Assembly (NCBI RefSeq): GCF_029227915.1
Contig: NC_079880.1
Location: 23,684,501 to 23,748,500, forward strand
Origin: Hydractinia symbiolongicarpus
Taxonomy: Eukaryota > Cnidaria > Hydrozoa > Anthoathecata > Hydractiniidae
DNA: 64,000 nt
Direction of reading: 5' to 3'
Part shown: positions 46,901-58,462 of the stretch, piece after piece
Position numbering within the stretch: position 1 is the first letter of the stretch
How the letters are laid out: each line of letters opens with the position of its first letter
Notes under the pieces: model-generated
Databases searched by the model: none
The model's input: the letters and a program-made list of their open reading frames with translations, nothing else
Told to the model about the DNA's origin: nothing
Translations under genes and position numbers: made by a program

Positions 46901-49900
46901 AATTTTTATTAACACTTTGAAAAGCAATACTTCAATATGTTCACTTCAATCATCCAATCTTTTTTTATCTGTTACAGCTTGAGTACCGAACGTTAGCTAT
47001 GCACGACATATTAATAAAATTAAAAAAATTTTAGTACTTAAATCTTTCTGATGAATAAAACATAGCTATATACAAAGAAAAAACATTCTCCTGCTGGAAG
47101 CAAATGTTTTAGATATCAAGCTTTCTTTTCCTTCTTTCTCTTAGACTCTCTTGCAAGAATTAAGATGCAAGGATAAGTAAACTTTCTACTGCAGTTATCG
47201 AGAGAAAGATTGATAGACCACGAGTGATTTGATATCTTATATGAATTAGTCGTGTCAAACTGCAATTTACGTCGAAAGTGTTGCTCAACTGTTAGTCCAT
47301 TTAATAGTTAGTTAGTTAGTTAGTTATTAGGTGATAAAAAAGAAAAAAAAATGAAAATTGGATTTGTTTTTGTTGCAAACTCTTAGAAAGTATCAAGAAG
47401 CATAACAAAGTAACGTCGGAATGTTTCTCTAAATTCCAATGGAAGAATATGACTTAAAGTTTCATAAGACTACTTCTATGAACTATAACTTTCGAAAATT
47501 AGGGAGGTTGATCAAGTGTGTTAAGACTTACCCAGTTGTCACAAATTCTATTAAAAGCTGTAAGCATCCATTAAGCAAATCTTGATCCCAGCTATATTGT
47601 TTATGCTACCGAGTTGCTCTTTTGATCTGAATACTCAAAAGCATCTTCACTGAATATAGATGCATTCAAATCGAAAACATTTGATGCATTCAGTGAGTAC
47701 TGAAATCTGATTGGTGGATATTTACTCGCTTGATCGAGAATTTGAAAACATTTCATTTAATGTACTATTAATACCTTTAATTATTTTATGCTTGATCAAT
47801 GATGCGAGAATTATGTTGTAATCATTAATATAAGCTTAATTTTTAAATGTTCAAAAATATCAGTTTAGAATGTATTTCATGTTGTTGAAAACCATGAGAG
47901 AATGCTGAAATATTTTCTAGGTCGGCCCAAGCGTGCAAAAAAAAAGGAGCAGGTATACAAGATAGCCAGAGAACCACCCCAATTTCTAAGAATGCACAAC
48001 CGTAAGACTCCTTTACAAACAAATGATGGTAACATCATCTCCATTTGCGTGTTGCTGTTTTACCTTTTACCATTGTTTTCAAAGTGTTGTTGCAACTGCA
48101 ATACGAATTACTTCATGAAATCAAAATTACGATTTTAAAACACGATGTTTGATAAAAAGAAAAATTGGACAGAATTTTTGCCGAGTCTAAAATCATAGCT
48201 ACTGATCGTAATCAATTCTAAAATTTTAAAAGTCATGTTATTTGTTTTAACCCAAAATTTAGATTTAGGCCACACCTACATTTTAATTATTTGTTTTTTC
48301 TGTCACACCCAAATTTAATCAGACGGTGTGCGGCTTAATTATTGACCCTTTAAATTGTACTTAATTAGGCCCTCAATAATCTAGCTACGTCGAATCTAAT
48401 TAGTGAAGCATTGTGGAGCTGCCTCAAATTTATTGAAGTGGAACATATTTTTTTTATGAAAAAATAACGAGAAGAAGAATGAAATGTTAGTAGAAAGAAT
48501 ATAGAAAATATTTTTTGGTTTTTTTCCTTCTTTTAGAGTTTGATAGTTTTAGATAGGTAGATAATTTTGCAAGCTTGAACAGATAGATAGCTACAAAGTT
48601 TTTGTAAACAAACAAAACTCCAACAAGAAGTTTACAAATAATACTACAGTTCAAAAGGCTGGTCACTTGTAACTAATTTTTAAGTATAGTTAAAAATTCA
48701 AAGAAAAATTTTGTAAATATGGTAAAAGTTGATTTGAACAACAGCAGAAAAGTTAGCGACTTCAAACAATAACATTTCGATTGTTCTTATTTTGTTTTTA
48801 TATTTTTAGTATTTTTAAATACAAATATTTGTAATGTATATTCTAAGTTTCGGAAAATAGTAAAATGTCTTTTGTTCTTATTTTTAAGACATTCACGGTT
48901 TTTTTGTTCTTATAAATTTGTTTGCATAAAATTATGTAATGGTATTTTAAAAATTTCCGTCTGCAGTGAATTGTTGGATCTCTATCGTTGTTCAAATGTC
49001 TGTCTATTGAAGTTTTATTTTTCAGATCTTCGCAATGTCTGTTTGTATCAGCCTGTAGCAACATGTTATTGGAATGATATATATATTTCTACCTCTATAC
49101 CCTTTAAAATTATAAGTATCCCTATTATAAATAATTTAAATTTATTGATCCACCAGCAATTAATAATTTTGTTGTTTCTGCGTAAGTCAGAAATAAAATT
49201 CATTTCTTTGTTCACTTAAAATCATATATTCCTGTTTTGTTTAATTTTATTTGTTTTTTATGTATTTGTTTGTTTGTTTGTTTATTTATTTTTTGGTATA
49301 TTTTTTATTTAAAAATAAAACAAAAGTCACAAGAAATTAAATGGGTAGCTAACTCTAATCATAAACACGTGTGGACATTCTTCAATGATGCTGTCTTCAT
49401 TCTTGATGCGCACATAAAGAGTCGCTTTGTTTTGTTGTTTTATACTTAACAACCTATGACACTCGAGTTAGATTGATGTTACTATCATCATTTGGTAAAA
49501 TTTTTGAATTTAAGCAAAAATCAATTTTTAGCGAGGTATTTATCACTGTATTTGTCTAATAAGACGGCCTATCTTAACTCACTTAAATTCAAGGATTTTT
49601 ACTGTTGCATTTTTCGCGAAATTCAACTCCCACGAAATCTTTTCAGCCAACCAAAAAAAGTTTTGGAACCAATATTTACCTGAGAGGTAAGAAAATTCGA
49701 CCAGAGAATTACTGAAACATATATTTCTTTTGGTCCAGGATTTAGTTCGAGATTCAGTCTGGGATTTGGTCCGGAATCAGCAGATATGATTAGATAAAAT
49801 GATTAGCAAGCTTTTTTTTTTCAGCCAGCACCCGCTTTATTCAGCTGAAAATAATTGTTGTAAAAATGCAAAAATTTAATCATCCGCAAAATTTGATTTG

Positions 49901-51078
49901 CGCGAAATTTTAAAATGTACCTGGAGCTGAACTTTGTTTAAACGCCAAATTTATCAAATATTTTCCAATAACATTGTCTCAATCACAAATTCTCAGAATG
50001 ATAGACAAAGTCAGTAAAAAGTGACTAACATTTTATCTCAACCAAAATTTTGCATCAGAATTTTGTACCGATCATTCAGCTCTTTGTCTATGTTTTTACT
50101 GTTTTTTTTTCAGTGCTTTGGGAACTCAAATGGCTTAAAAAATTAAGATACGCCTGATATTATCAGTTTAAACTTTGAAATTATTATATGAAATAACGAT
50201 TTATAACAGACCAAGGTATTTCCCCAAATTACTCTGTAAAATGTTTGTAAACTTATGAGTATTATGACTGGCGGCAAAATGGCCTATGAATGAAGTTGGT
50301 TTCTTAAAATTTATCAGAGTTAAAAAACGAGTTAAAATTTTGTCTTTATTATTTTAAGTATAATTATTAGTATCTTTGTACATGACTTGTATAAAAGAAA
50401 GAAAAATGAAATAAATTTAAAATATTAATACAATAAAGAATGAATATATAATAAAACATATATGCTAGAAATATAAAATTTTAGTTTGTGTGACTTCGCT
50501 GGTTGGTGTCATGACTTGTTGTGTATTTAGACTTGAACCTCCAGCAAATGAGCCTCTTTTTTAGTTAATAAGAAAGGCTTCTTTCTAACTAAAAGACACG
50601 ATGTGTTGACTTCTCGTAATTTAAAAAGAAATTATCTACTTTACGTAAAATATAAATTTTTTAACCAATGATGCTGAAAGTTATGAATTGCGTAGCTACT
50701 TTAACACTGTAACCATGTACAAAGCCACTGCAGAAGATCGAGAATTATTCTGAATTTTTGACAATAATTGACCTCTGAAAATCTTCAGTGTTTCGCCAGT
50801 TCACTGGATTTAAAAAAATCCTAAACTAAAATCCCATTAAAATTCACTTAAAACAAAACGAAATAATACATCTGGTGAGACCTCTAAAACAGGACATCAG
50901 ATGACGTGAAACGAAAATATAAAATGTTTAAATAACCGTGATTTGATGTGTATTTAAATTTATGCGTTCTATTTCTTTCGTTAAGAGAAGAAAAATTTCT
51001 ACTACCCGTAAACTCCCCTCGTTCATTATCGTTTTTTATCGTGTAAATCTAGTTTCTTTTCGCTCGTCTTTCTTATGT
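43988..51078. other. 7.1-kb spacer between the Pax and RBM24/38-like genes
   Basis: The longest gene-free stretch. It lies upstream of the Pax promoter side and downstream of the RNA-binding gene, so Pax control elements and a long 3' UTR are plausible but not shown. It holds CGCGAA-type repeat pieces at 44370-44560, 49600-49640 and 49870-49915; (AT)n at 45787-45812; (TTAT/TTG)n at 45815-45840; (ACTT)n at about 46710-46730; (TTAG)n at about 47303-47326; and (GTTT)n at about 49267-49285. Open frames such as 46037-46228, 47902-48138 and 48872-49219 show no motifs. Confidence 0.6.
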
Positions 51079-54000
51079 TTATATTTGATGGATCATGTCT
51101 CGATGAGCCAAGTAATGCTGTTGTTGAGGTTGGTAATGAAAAACATGATTTTGGTTTGTGTGATGTGTGGAAGGCGAGGCTAATGGTGATGTCACAAATG
51201 TTGTTACCGAATTATGACCGTTCATCACGTGATTTCCGTTGAATAAATGACTCGAATTTCCATTGATGATGTGATTATTATTTTGAATAAGATGTGTATT
51301 AGAGGAACCATTTACTGTCGGCAAGTTGTTGTTGTTTAAAGTTTGGTAGCTTGTACCCACGTGATCATGATGGCTGTTCAGGACAATTGCATTTCCGTTT
51401 ATGGGAGATTTTTGTGCCATAATAATTGGACCACCAGTTACATTATGTGACGTAATAGGAACTATATCCGGTGGTTGATGCGATACAGTCATCGATGTGA
51501 ATGACGAAGGTGATGATGCGACAGGCGCGATAGGTGCGATGTTATCCGCGATGGTATTATTTTTATCGCAGTCACTGTTCGGTGACAACGTGGGAGGGGG
51601 ATACGCGTAGCTGTTGTTGTTGTTTAAGGGCGATGGGCTTAGTATCATGGGCTGCGAGAAAAAAATCGTCTGTGGATACATGGGAGATATCGGCGTCATC
51701 GGAGAGTGGTGCATGTAAGGATCGCAAGTGTTGTGATTCTCGTAGGCTGTTGTTGGACTTGGTGCAAAATGATAAATTGGTTGGCACCCATGGAGGGGTG
51801 GCAAGCCCAATAAAGGATAATGACCATTTTTTGTCACTAGTTGAGGAGGATACAGACCATTCAAATAACTGTAAGAGAAAAAATTAAATTATAGAAATAA
51901 AAATGAAAAATAAATTATAGAAGTGAGATACAAGTTTATCTTCTTATTATTAATATTTGCGTCATGTGTTGGAGAATCATACTCGCTTTTTCGCATTAGC
52001 GATGTTTTCTAAGCAACAAGAGACTCAAATCAACATCTAACCTGAATTGAATAAACACATAATGTAAAAGAGAGGGACAATGAACAAGTATTGAGACCTG
52101 TTCCAGAGTACATACAATGAGACACGTGAAAGTTGATTGGTGCACCTCTTACTGAACAAGAGAATTTAAATTCAGGATTTGATATTTTTGTTGTCTGGGA
52201 AGGTCCAAATCCTAGGCTAATTTTATTTTCATATAATGAAATAAAAAGCATCAACTTACTAATTGGTAGGAGACGAAGGACCAATTTCTTTAAACCGAAA
52301 ATCGTTTTTCTTTGCTAAAAAAGGAATAAATTAAAATTATTAACTTGAAAGATAGCTACTATACAATGTTAGAAAATGGAACTTGTCAATATTGCAGAAT
52401 CTAAGAGAATAGAAATATCTTGCTTTAGCAGACACATGCTGAAATAACAAATATTCTGTGTTTTTTATAGCAACCAGTTTGTAATCAACTGCAGTAAGAG
52501 AAATTATTTCTTGATTAAATGATCCTGGTATGGTACTGTACAACAAGAAAAGTAATTTCCCGAAAAGCTTAGTGTAAATCGAAACAAGAAAAGATTCGCG
52601 AAATTCAAATCTAACGAATAACTAAATTTCGAGAAATTATTAACAACTCGCGAAATTCGCAAATATTAATTCCTGCAAAAATCACCAATTGTTAAACAAC
52701 TTTTTGAGCTTTTTTTAGTAGTAGTAGAAGCTAGATATCAAATATATTTATTCACAAGAAGAGAAAAATTTAGTCCTGTTGGCTAGATGGTGTTTAAGTG
52801 AAAGAAACATACATGGTGGTTTTTTCTTTTGTCCAATATAAGCAAGGTTGACATTGCATCGTCTTCCATCCAACTTTGGTGCTTTATCAGAAATGGCTTT
52901 CAATGCATTCATTTCTTCCGTCATCGTCACCTGCAGAAAAAACGAAATAAAAAGAAAAACAAATAACATTTTAGTCTTAAAAAAATGTTCTGAAAGAAAT
53001 TTGTCAAGAAATGATAAACTAAATTGTAGAGAATTTCGGGAAAATTTTACCACACATTAAATTTCAGTAAACCCACTTCATGTTCAAAAAATGGAAAATC
53101 CACCACCACCCTCTCGCCATAGGTTGAAAAGAATTTTCGGTATTATAATTTAGTATAATTACAATCTTAGTAAAGTTTTACAGACGTGTATTTATTGCCC
53201 ACAAGCTTTGTTATTCATAACAATGTAAACATCGTTATTATCAACGTACGAATAGCAGACTGTCCAAAGAAAAGGGAGCAAAAAACTTAAAAAGCACAAT
53301 AGATAACAGAATTCCAAAGCATAAGGAATACGCATACACAGATACCAGAAGAATTTAACTCTTTCACAACAGAGTCAGAATAAATCAAAACATTGTGTTT
53401 AGAGGAGGTATGATACAATTTGAATGACACTGCTCGTTTTTGTTCGTTGCACTAAAGTTACAACTTTAAAGATTATAATATCATCACGAGCCGGAAACTG
53501 ATCAACCAATCAGGATTCACAAGGAAAACTGATCAACCAATCAGGATTCACAAATCACAGTGTTCTGTTTCGCTTAAAATTTTGTTTACTGATTTTTCCA
53601 ACGAATTTTCATCCTCAGACGCCTTTTTGATATAAATAAAATAACGCTGGGAACGAGGTGGTTCTGTATTCGTCATGCATTTTTTTCCCAACAATTTTTG
53701 AGATTTTCATGAGATTTCTCGAAGGAGTTAGCTACAAACATTTAACATCAATTTTTTATATATGCTTAATTTTGACTCCTTAATTCAAAAAATAGTCGGT
53801 AAATATGATATTTTTCAACTTGTAAACTTATGCCCCTAGAGGAAAAATGACAGCTGCTGGAACAGAAAAATACATGGACTTTTATATCGTTGCCAACTGT
53901 TGTAAATTTTGTTTTTCTCGCGAACCAGTTGTGGATAATACTTTAGCAAAGTAAGGCAAATAAAATGCAAAAAAAAAATACTTTCAATTTCGGCGAACGT

Positions 54001-56188
54001 AATCTTCGGCTATTAGATTAGGTGTTTGGGAAATTTTAATTTTACAGAACGATTTAACATTTTGTTCTTTCTTCGTTGATATTTTCTCAGTGTTATTTAT
54101 GAAAAAGATTTTGAAATGTTTTAGTTGGGCCAAAAAAAAAAAGAAAAAAAATTGAAAGTAACATAAATACAAAAATTTTTTAAATGTGAAACAGATCGAA
54201 TCTTCAAATCTCCAGCCATTTTTATTTACTGGGTTTCTTCTGCAGCTAATATACAAAAAAGTGATTTAGATATCGACGGCCCATATAATTGCGGAGGTGG
54301 CCACAGATCAATTAAAAATATGTTGATAATACGTTCAATGATAACAAGGTTGAAACTTTAAATTTTTTTATCACGTCAAAACACTTCTCTCAAAGTACTT
54401 GCCCCTCCTGTTAGCAATTTAAAAGCCATAATTTACGACCAGCGTCTACCCATCATTTCCCTTCGCTCTTGTCTCAATTACACATTTTATATAAGAACAA
54501 ATTTTAAACGAATCTATGGCTTCCTAATACTAAGAAAAACTGAGTTCTGCTTTAAACTTTGAACTTTGAAAATGAAAAAAATGAAAAGAATTAAGAAGAA
54601 TTAAAACATTTTAAGGCTTCAAATTTTGTAAAGTTAAAAACATTCAAAAACTTCCTTTGAGTCGAGTGTTCTTATAAAAAAGTGTAGAAATGAAAGCAAT
54701 ATGTTAGAACTACTCTTCATGCTTTTCATTTTAGCATCATTGGGGAAGGGAATCCTATTTTTTTGTTCATATTATGCAGGAAATCACGTAACCGATCACA
54801 GAGACGTCGCAGGTTGGAAATCTGGACCATAAAAATGTCTGGACCATAAAAAATGTCTGGACCATAAAAAATGTCTGGACCATAAAAAATGTCTGGACCA
54901 TAAAAAATAAAATAACTAAAGAACTAAAAAGTTTTGCGGGTAGAATGTTTCGCAAAGTTCGCAATATCGACTCTACTTACGAAAGTTTATGTCTTGGAAT
55001 ATTCTAATTAAAAAACAAGTGGTGAAAGTTTGTTCTGGTGAAATTTCAAATAGTTCATTTGTGAAAATTTTTTAAAAAAAAATTAAAAAAAGAGTGTAGT
55101 GGGGAAAAGGATGTAAGAATTTTGGACCGTAGAAAATCTTTCCTTTGCGCTGCTGTTCAACTCAAAAGGTGGGATGTGTAATCAGTGTCTATTATTAGCA
55201 CCCATCATCTATCCGTCTTTCGGGATTAATCCAGCTAATGACGGTGTTAATCCCGTGACAGATATTAAAATGTTTTAATAATTAACGTCGTAATCATAAT
55301 AATAATGCTAATATAATTATACATTTTTAAGATTTGTTTCTTCTTGACAATATTTTTTTTTGGTTTTTGAAGATAAAAAAAAACAAGTTAGAATTTGAGA
55401 CCAAACGTTTGTAGAAAACAAAATCTATATTTTTATTTTTTTATGCTAGATAATTTAATGGGTAGAGTGAAATTTGGAAGAAAAAAATAAATAGCAAAGG
55501 ATGAAAAAAAAAATATTTAAATTTTGATATACAGAAAACAGTATTTTCATGGCATTCTGTATGTGATGCGTATCCGCCTTCAATAAAACAAAGCGCATCG
55601 TGTAAAAGACAAAATGGAGAAATAACACTCCCTTAATGAATCTAAAAATGACTAATTTAACGCCATAGTAACGACGAAAATATTTTGTTAGTCGTAAGAG
55701 TGTAATAGATTTAATAAAATGTTACTTTTTATTGCGCCAAGAAAACATTTTTCGAATTTTGTAAACGCATAAAAATATTCGCAGTTTTGCCTTTTTATTT
55801 TATCCTGGTCCATTTTATTAACTGGATTTATTCCCAGACCTTTTGGTTTTTTGTTCGTCCAAGGAAGTCTAAGTACTAGGTTGTTAGAGATGTTAAGATT
55901 TTTCTGAAATAAGACAAATAAACCAATTCGCTAAACACTCACAAATCCGTATCCTTTCGACAAACCAGTCTTTCGATCTCTGATCACAACAGCTTCTTTG
56001 ATTGGTCCAAATTGATCAAAATAATCATGCAAAACATGATCTTCCGAACCAAATCTCAAACCACCTACAAATATGCGCGTCTTTCTTCTGTTCACTTCTT
56101 CATCTGTGATTCCATCTTCATCTAAATCGAGATCAGCATGTATCTCTTCGATTAGTTCCTGTGCAACGCACAAATCTTCCACAGTCAT
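51079..56188 (-). CDS. RBM24/RBM38 (SUP-12)-like RRM protein, 4 exons
   Basis: Exons: 56188-55943, 52930-52813, 52314-52260, 51868-51079; phases 0/1/2 match and give 402 residues. Known relatives bind GU-rich RNA and control splicing, stability or translation in muscle and cell-cycle settings. A single RRM spans about residues 37-115: RNP2 IFVGGL (39-44), RNP1 KGYGFVTM (78-85), and the family-specific NVNLAYIGQKKKP tail. The N-terminus before the RRM is acidic (HADLDLDEDGITDEE) and longer than in vertebrate RBM24/38. The 55-nt third exon (SKKNDFRFKEIGPSSPTN) is needed to keep frame. The last exon encodes about 262 residues rich in Asn, His, Ser, Pro and Gln, ending HRDMIHQI; relatives have Ala/Tyr/Gln-rich tails instead. 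Boule/DAZ was considered but the RRM exit does not fit. Confidence 0.87.
53495..53553. repeat. Tandem doublet containing CCAAT
   Basis: AAACTGATCAACCAATCAGG, followed by ATTCACAA, occurs at 53495 and again at 53526. The offset is 31 bases and 28 bases are identical. Confidence 0.85.
54821..54909. repeat. 18-bp minisatellite
   Basis: TCTGGACCATAAAAAATG is repeated about five times, the first unit one A shorter and the last running into TAAAAAATAAAATAAC. The minus-strand frame made of repeated MVQTFF is this array read through and is not a protein. Confidence 0.92.
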
Positions 56189-58249
56189 AATTATTTCTTC
56201 GTAATTTGTTTATTGTTTTATATGTGTTGTTGTTGTTATTTATCGCCTGTAAAATACAGAAATATATTGCATTACATATACTCTTTGTATTGTTTCTTTG
56301 CTCTCTATTTCTTTGTAAATAAACAAACAAACAAACAAAATTTTATTTATTTTGTCGTCCTGTCCGCACAGATTTGCCTAACAGACATGCCACCCGGCGA
56401 AATATTTTTTCTCTCTCCTTCTCTCTCTCTCTCTCTGTTGTTTCACAAATATAACACGATACAGATGTTTTAGTTGAAAAAAAATCGAAGAAAAATTCCC
56501 AAATGAGCTTTTAAATGTTAGCACTTAATTGGAAAGCGAATATCAGTTTTGAGAAAATAAAAGACAGAAAAATATATATATATAAAAATGGAGACAGATA
56601 TAATTTGTTATTTTTTGTTACATCACAATTTTTATTTCAATTTTAACTAAACACAAGATTTACCATTTATTCATTTATTTATTTTAAAACTTTTGCCTGG
56701 TTTATCCTTTTAACTTTTATATCTCCATTCTCTACAAAACTAACCTTTCTACATGCAAACTTTTTCTGTCATCCACTCTTACCCTCATCTTCTCTGTGTT
56801 AAAAAATCATATTTGATATTGTATAAAAAAAGTTTTATTTTTGAAATGCGAATTGTATTGTTTTATTAATCAGACGAAAGAATAGATTTGCCACTCGCGC
56901 GACAACCTTTTAAATGTGACACCTTTGTTTAAAGAAAATTATCTCGTAATTTTTTAAACAGTTTAATATCACTGTAGCTACATGTAAAAAATAAAATAAT
57001 GTGGTGAAAGCCAGATAGTAGCTAGCTACAGTTCGTATTTTTCCTGACTAATTTTTTTTTACAACGCGACACAGTAACGTTGAATGTGACGACGAAGGGA
57101 GGTGACGCTCAACTTTCTATAACCTTGCAGTAGAACACCCTCCATCGCAGATGCTGACAATGCTAAAATTTTGCGTCCGCAACAAAAACACGCTCCATCA
57201 CAAAAGTTAACTGTGCTGATATAATTTTCAGTAGAAGAAATACCTCGATGGAATTTAATCATCTGTGAACTTTAACAGTGTGGTTAGTGAAATGAAGTCA
57301 GTTTTTTAGCGTGTAGGAGTACTTTATTCCCAGTCCCCACCGAAAAGAACTGGAGACAAGTTGATACAAACCTTCCTTAAGTAAGCGTGAAGAAAGCGTG
57401 CGTGTATTTTGCAGACCTGTGGGGCCGTATAATGGTAAAAAAAGAACAAATTATAAGGGAAACAATGCATTTAAAAGAAGCAATTAGCACCGATTGAGAT
57501 TTCTGGGTGTCACGAAACATAGCAATTAAGTATTGTTAGTATTAGTAGAAGTTTCTCGCTTTACTTCCCAGCAAAAGAAGCAAAGTAGTGCAGAATATTA
57601 TGCTCATTTTGTTTTCCTGTTATAGAATCGCAGAAAGTTATGAAATGCAAATATTTTAATTTCTGTTTCCGTAAAATTGCTTGCAATAATTTTTTGTATG
57701 TCTAAAGTTACTTTAAAAAATAGATAAACAAACAAAACGTAAACAAACAAACAAAACACAAACAAACAAACAAACGAATAAATAAATAAATAAGGAAATA
57801 AGTTATAACTCAATGATTCTTGATAACCGGTGCCTTGTAAAAACAAACAATGAATGTTTTCCTCAACATTTTGATTCATGCATTGGAAAACAGATGGTTT
57901 TGGGATTTGCGAGTTAATCACTAAGTAATGGTTTTGGGACATGATCATTAGACAATTGATTAGTCAAATAAACAGAGACGTATGTCTTTCTCCCAAAATT
58001 AATTATTTTTTTCTATGAGTTGAAACATGTCGTGGACTATTTATTGAAAAGGTATTGCAACTTGCTTCCCAGGAGAAATAAAGAAATCGGAAAGGAATAT
58101 AAGTAACTATGGCAAAGATTTGCTGAGAAGAGTTAGCGAACCCTAATGTTTTCACCACCTACATCCAACGATTTCGTGTAAGCTAGTAAAATGGAAAACT
58201 AATCACATGCGATAACAACACTTTTCATCATTGGAAAAATAGAAATACA

Positions 58250-58462
58250 CTAGTCGAGCCCATGAATAAATCAACGGCATCGCCCGTCCTTTATTGTCTC
58301 GCTACTGCAGTTACTATTTTGCGAAATAGACGTATATTAAGTATTAAAATATAGACTAGTCAGTGGCCCGTGGATAAATCCACAGGTTCGCCCGTCCTTT
58401 AATATACCGCATTTTGTTTGTCTCGCTACTGGGGCACCATTTTGTACATAAATAGACAGACG
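58250..58462. repeat. Two diverged tandem copies of a hairpin-bearing repeat
   Basis: Copy 1 (58250-58332) and copy 2 (58356-58462) share CTAGTC, then GCCC-TG-ATAAATC, CGCCCGTCCTTTA, GTCTCGCTACT, CATTTTG/TATTTTG and AAATAGACG/AATAGACAGACG. Copy 2 has a perfect short hairpin, GTGGAT-AA-ATCCAC, at 58370-58383. Confidence 0.75.

Larger units (their letters stand above)
52931..55942. other. Intron 1 of the RBM24/38-like gene (3.0 kb)
   Basis: The intron splits the RRM between GF and VTM. It holds a 31-bp-period doublet at 53495-53553, an 18-bp minisatellite at 54821-54909, and an inverted pair of GGGATTAA at 55221-55255. No coding exon is supported inside; open frames at 53984-54256 and 54767-54964 are low-complexity. 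Confidence 0.65.

Noticed and set aside
47902-48138. 78-codon ORF with a basic start and hydrophobic middle
   Set aside because: No homologous motif, isolated in AT-rich spacer, no splice or promoter support.
54821-54909. Possible CRISPR-like array
   Set aside because: Direct tandem units without spacers in a eukaryotic intron.
54767-54964. Protein with repeated MVQTFF units
   Set aside because: Translation of the 18-bp minisatellite.
55943-56188. RRM exon as Boule/DAZ
   Set aside because: The C-terminal RRM edge (NVNLAYIGQKKKP) and KEAVVIRDRKTG loop match RBM24/38, not the DAZ family.
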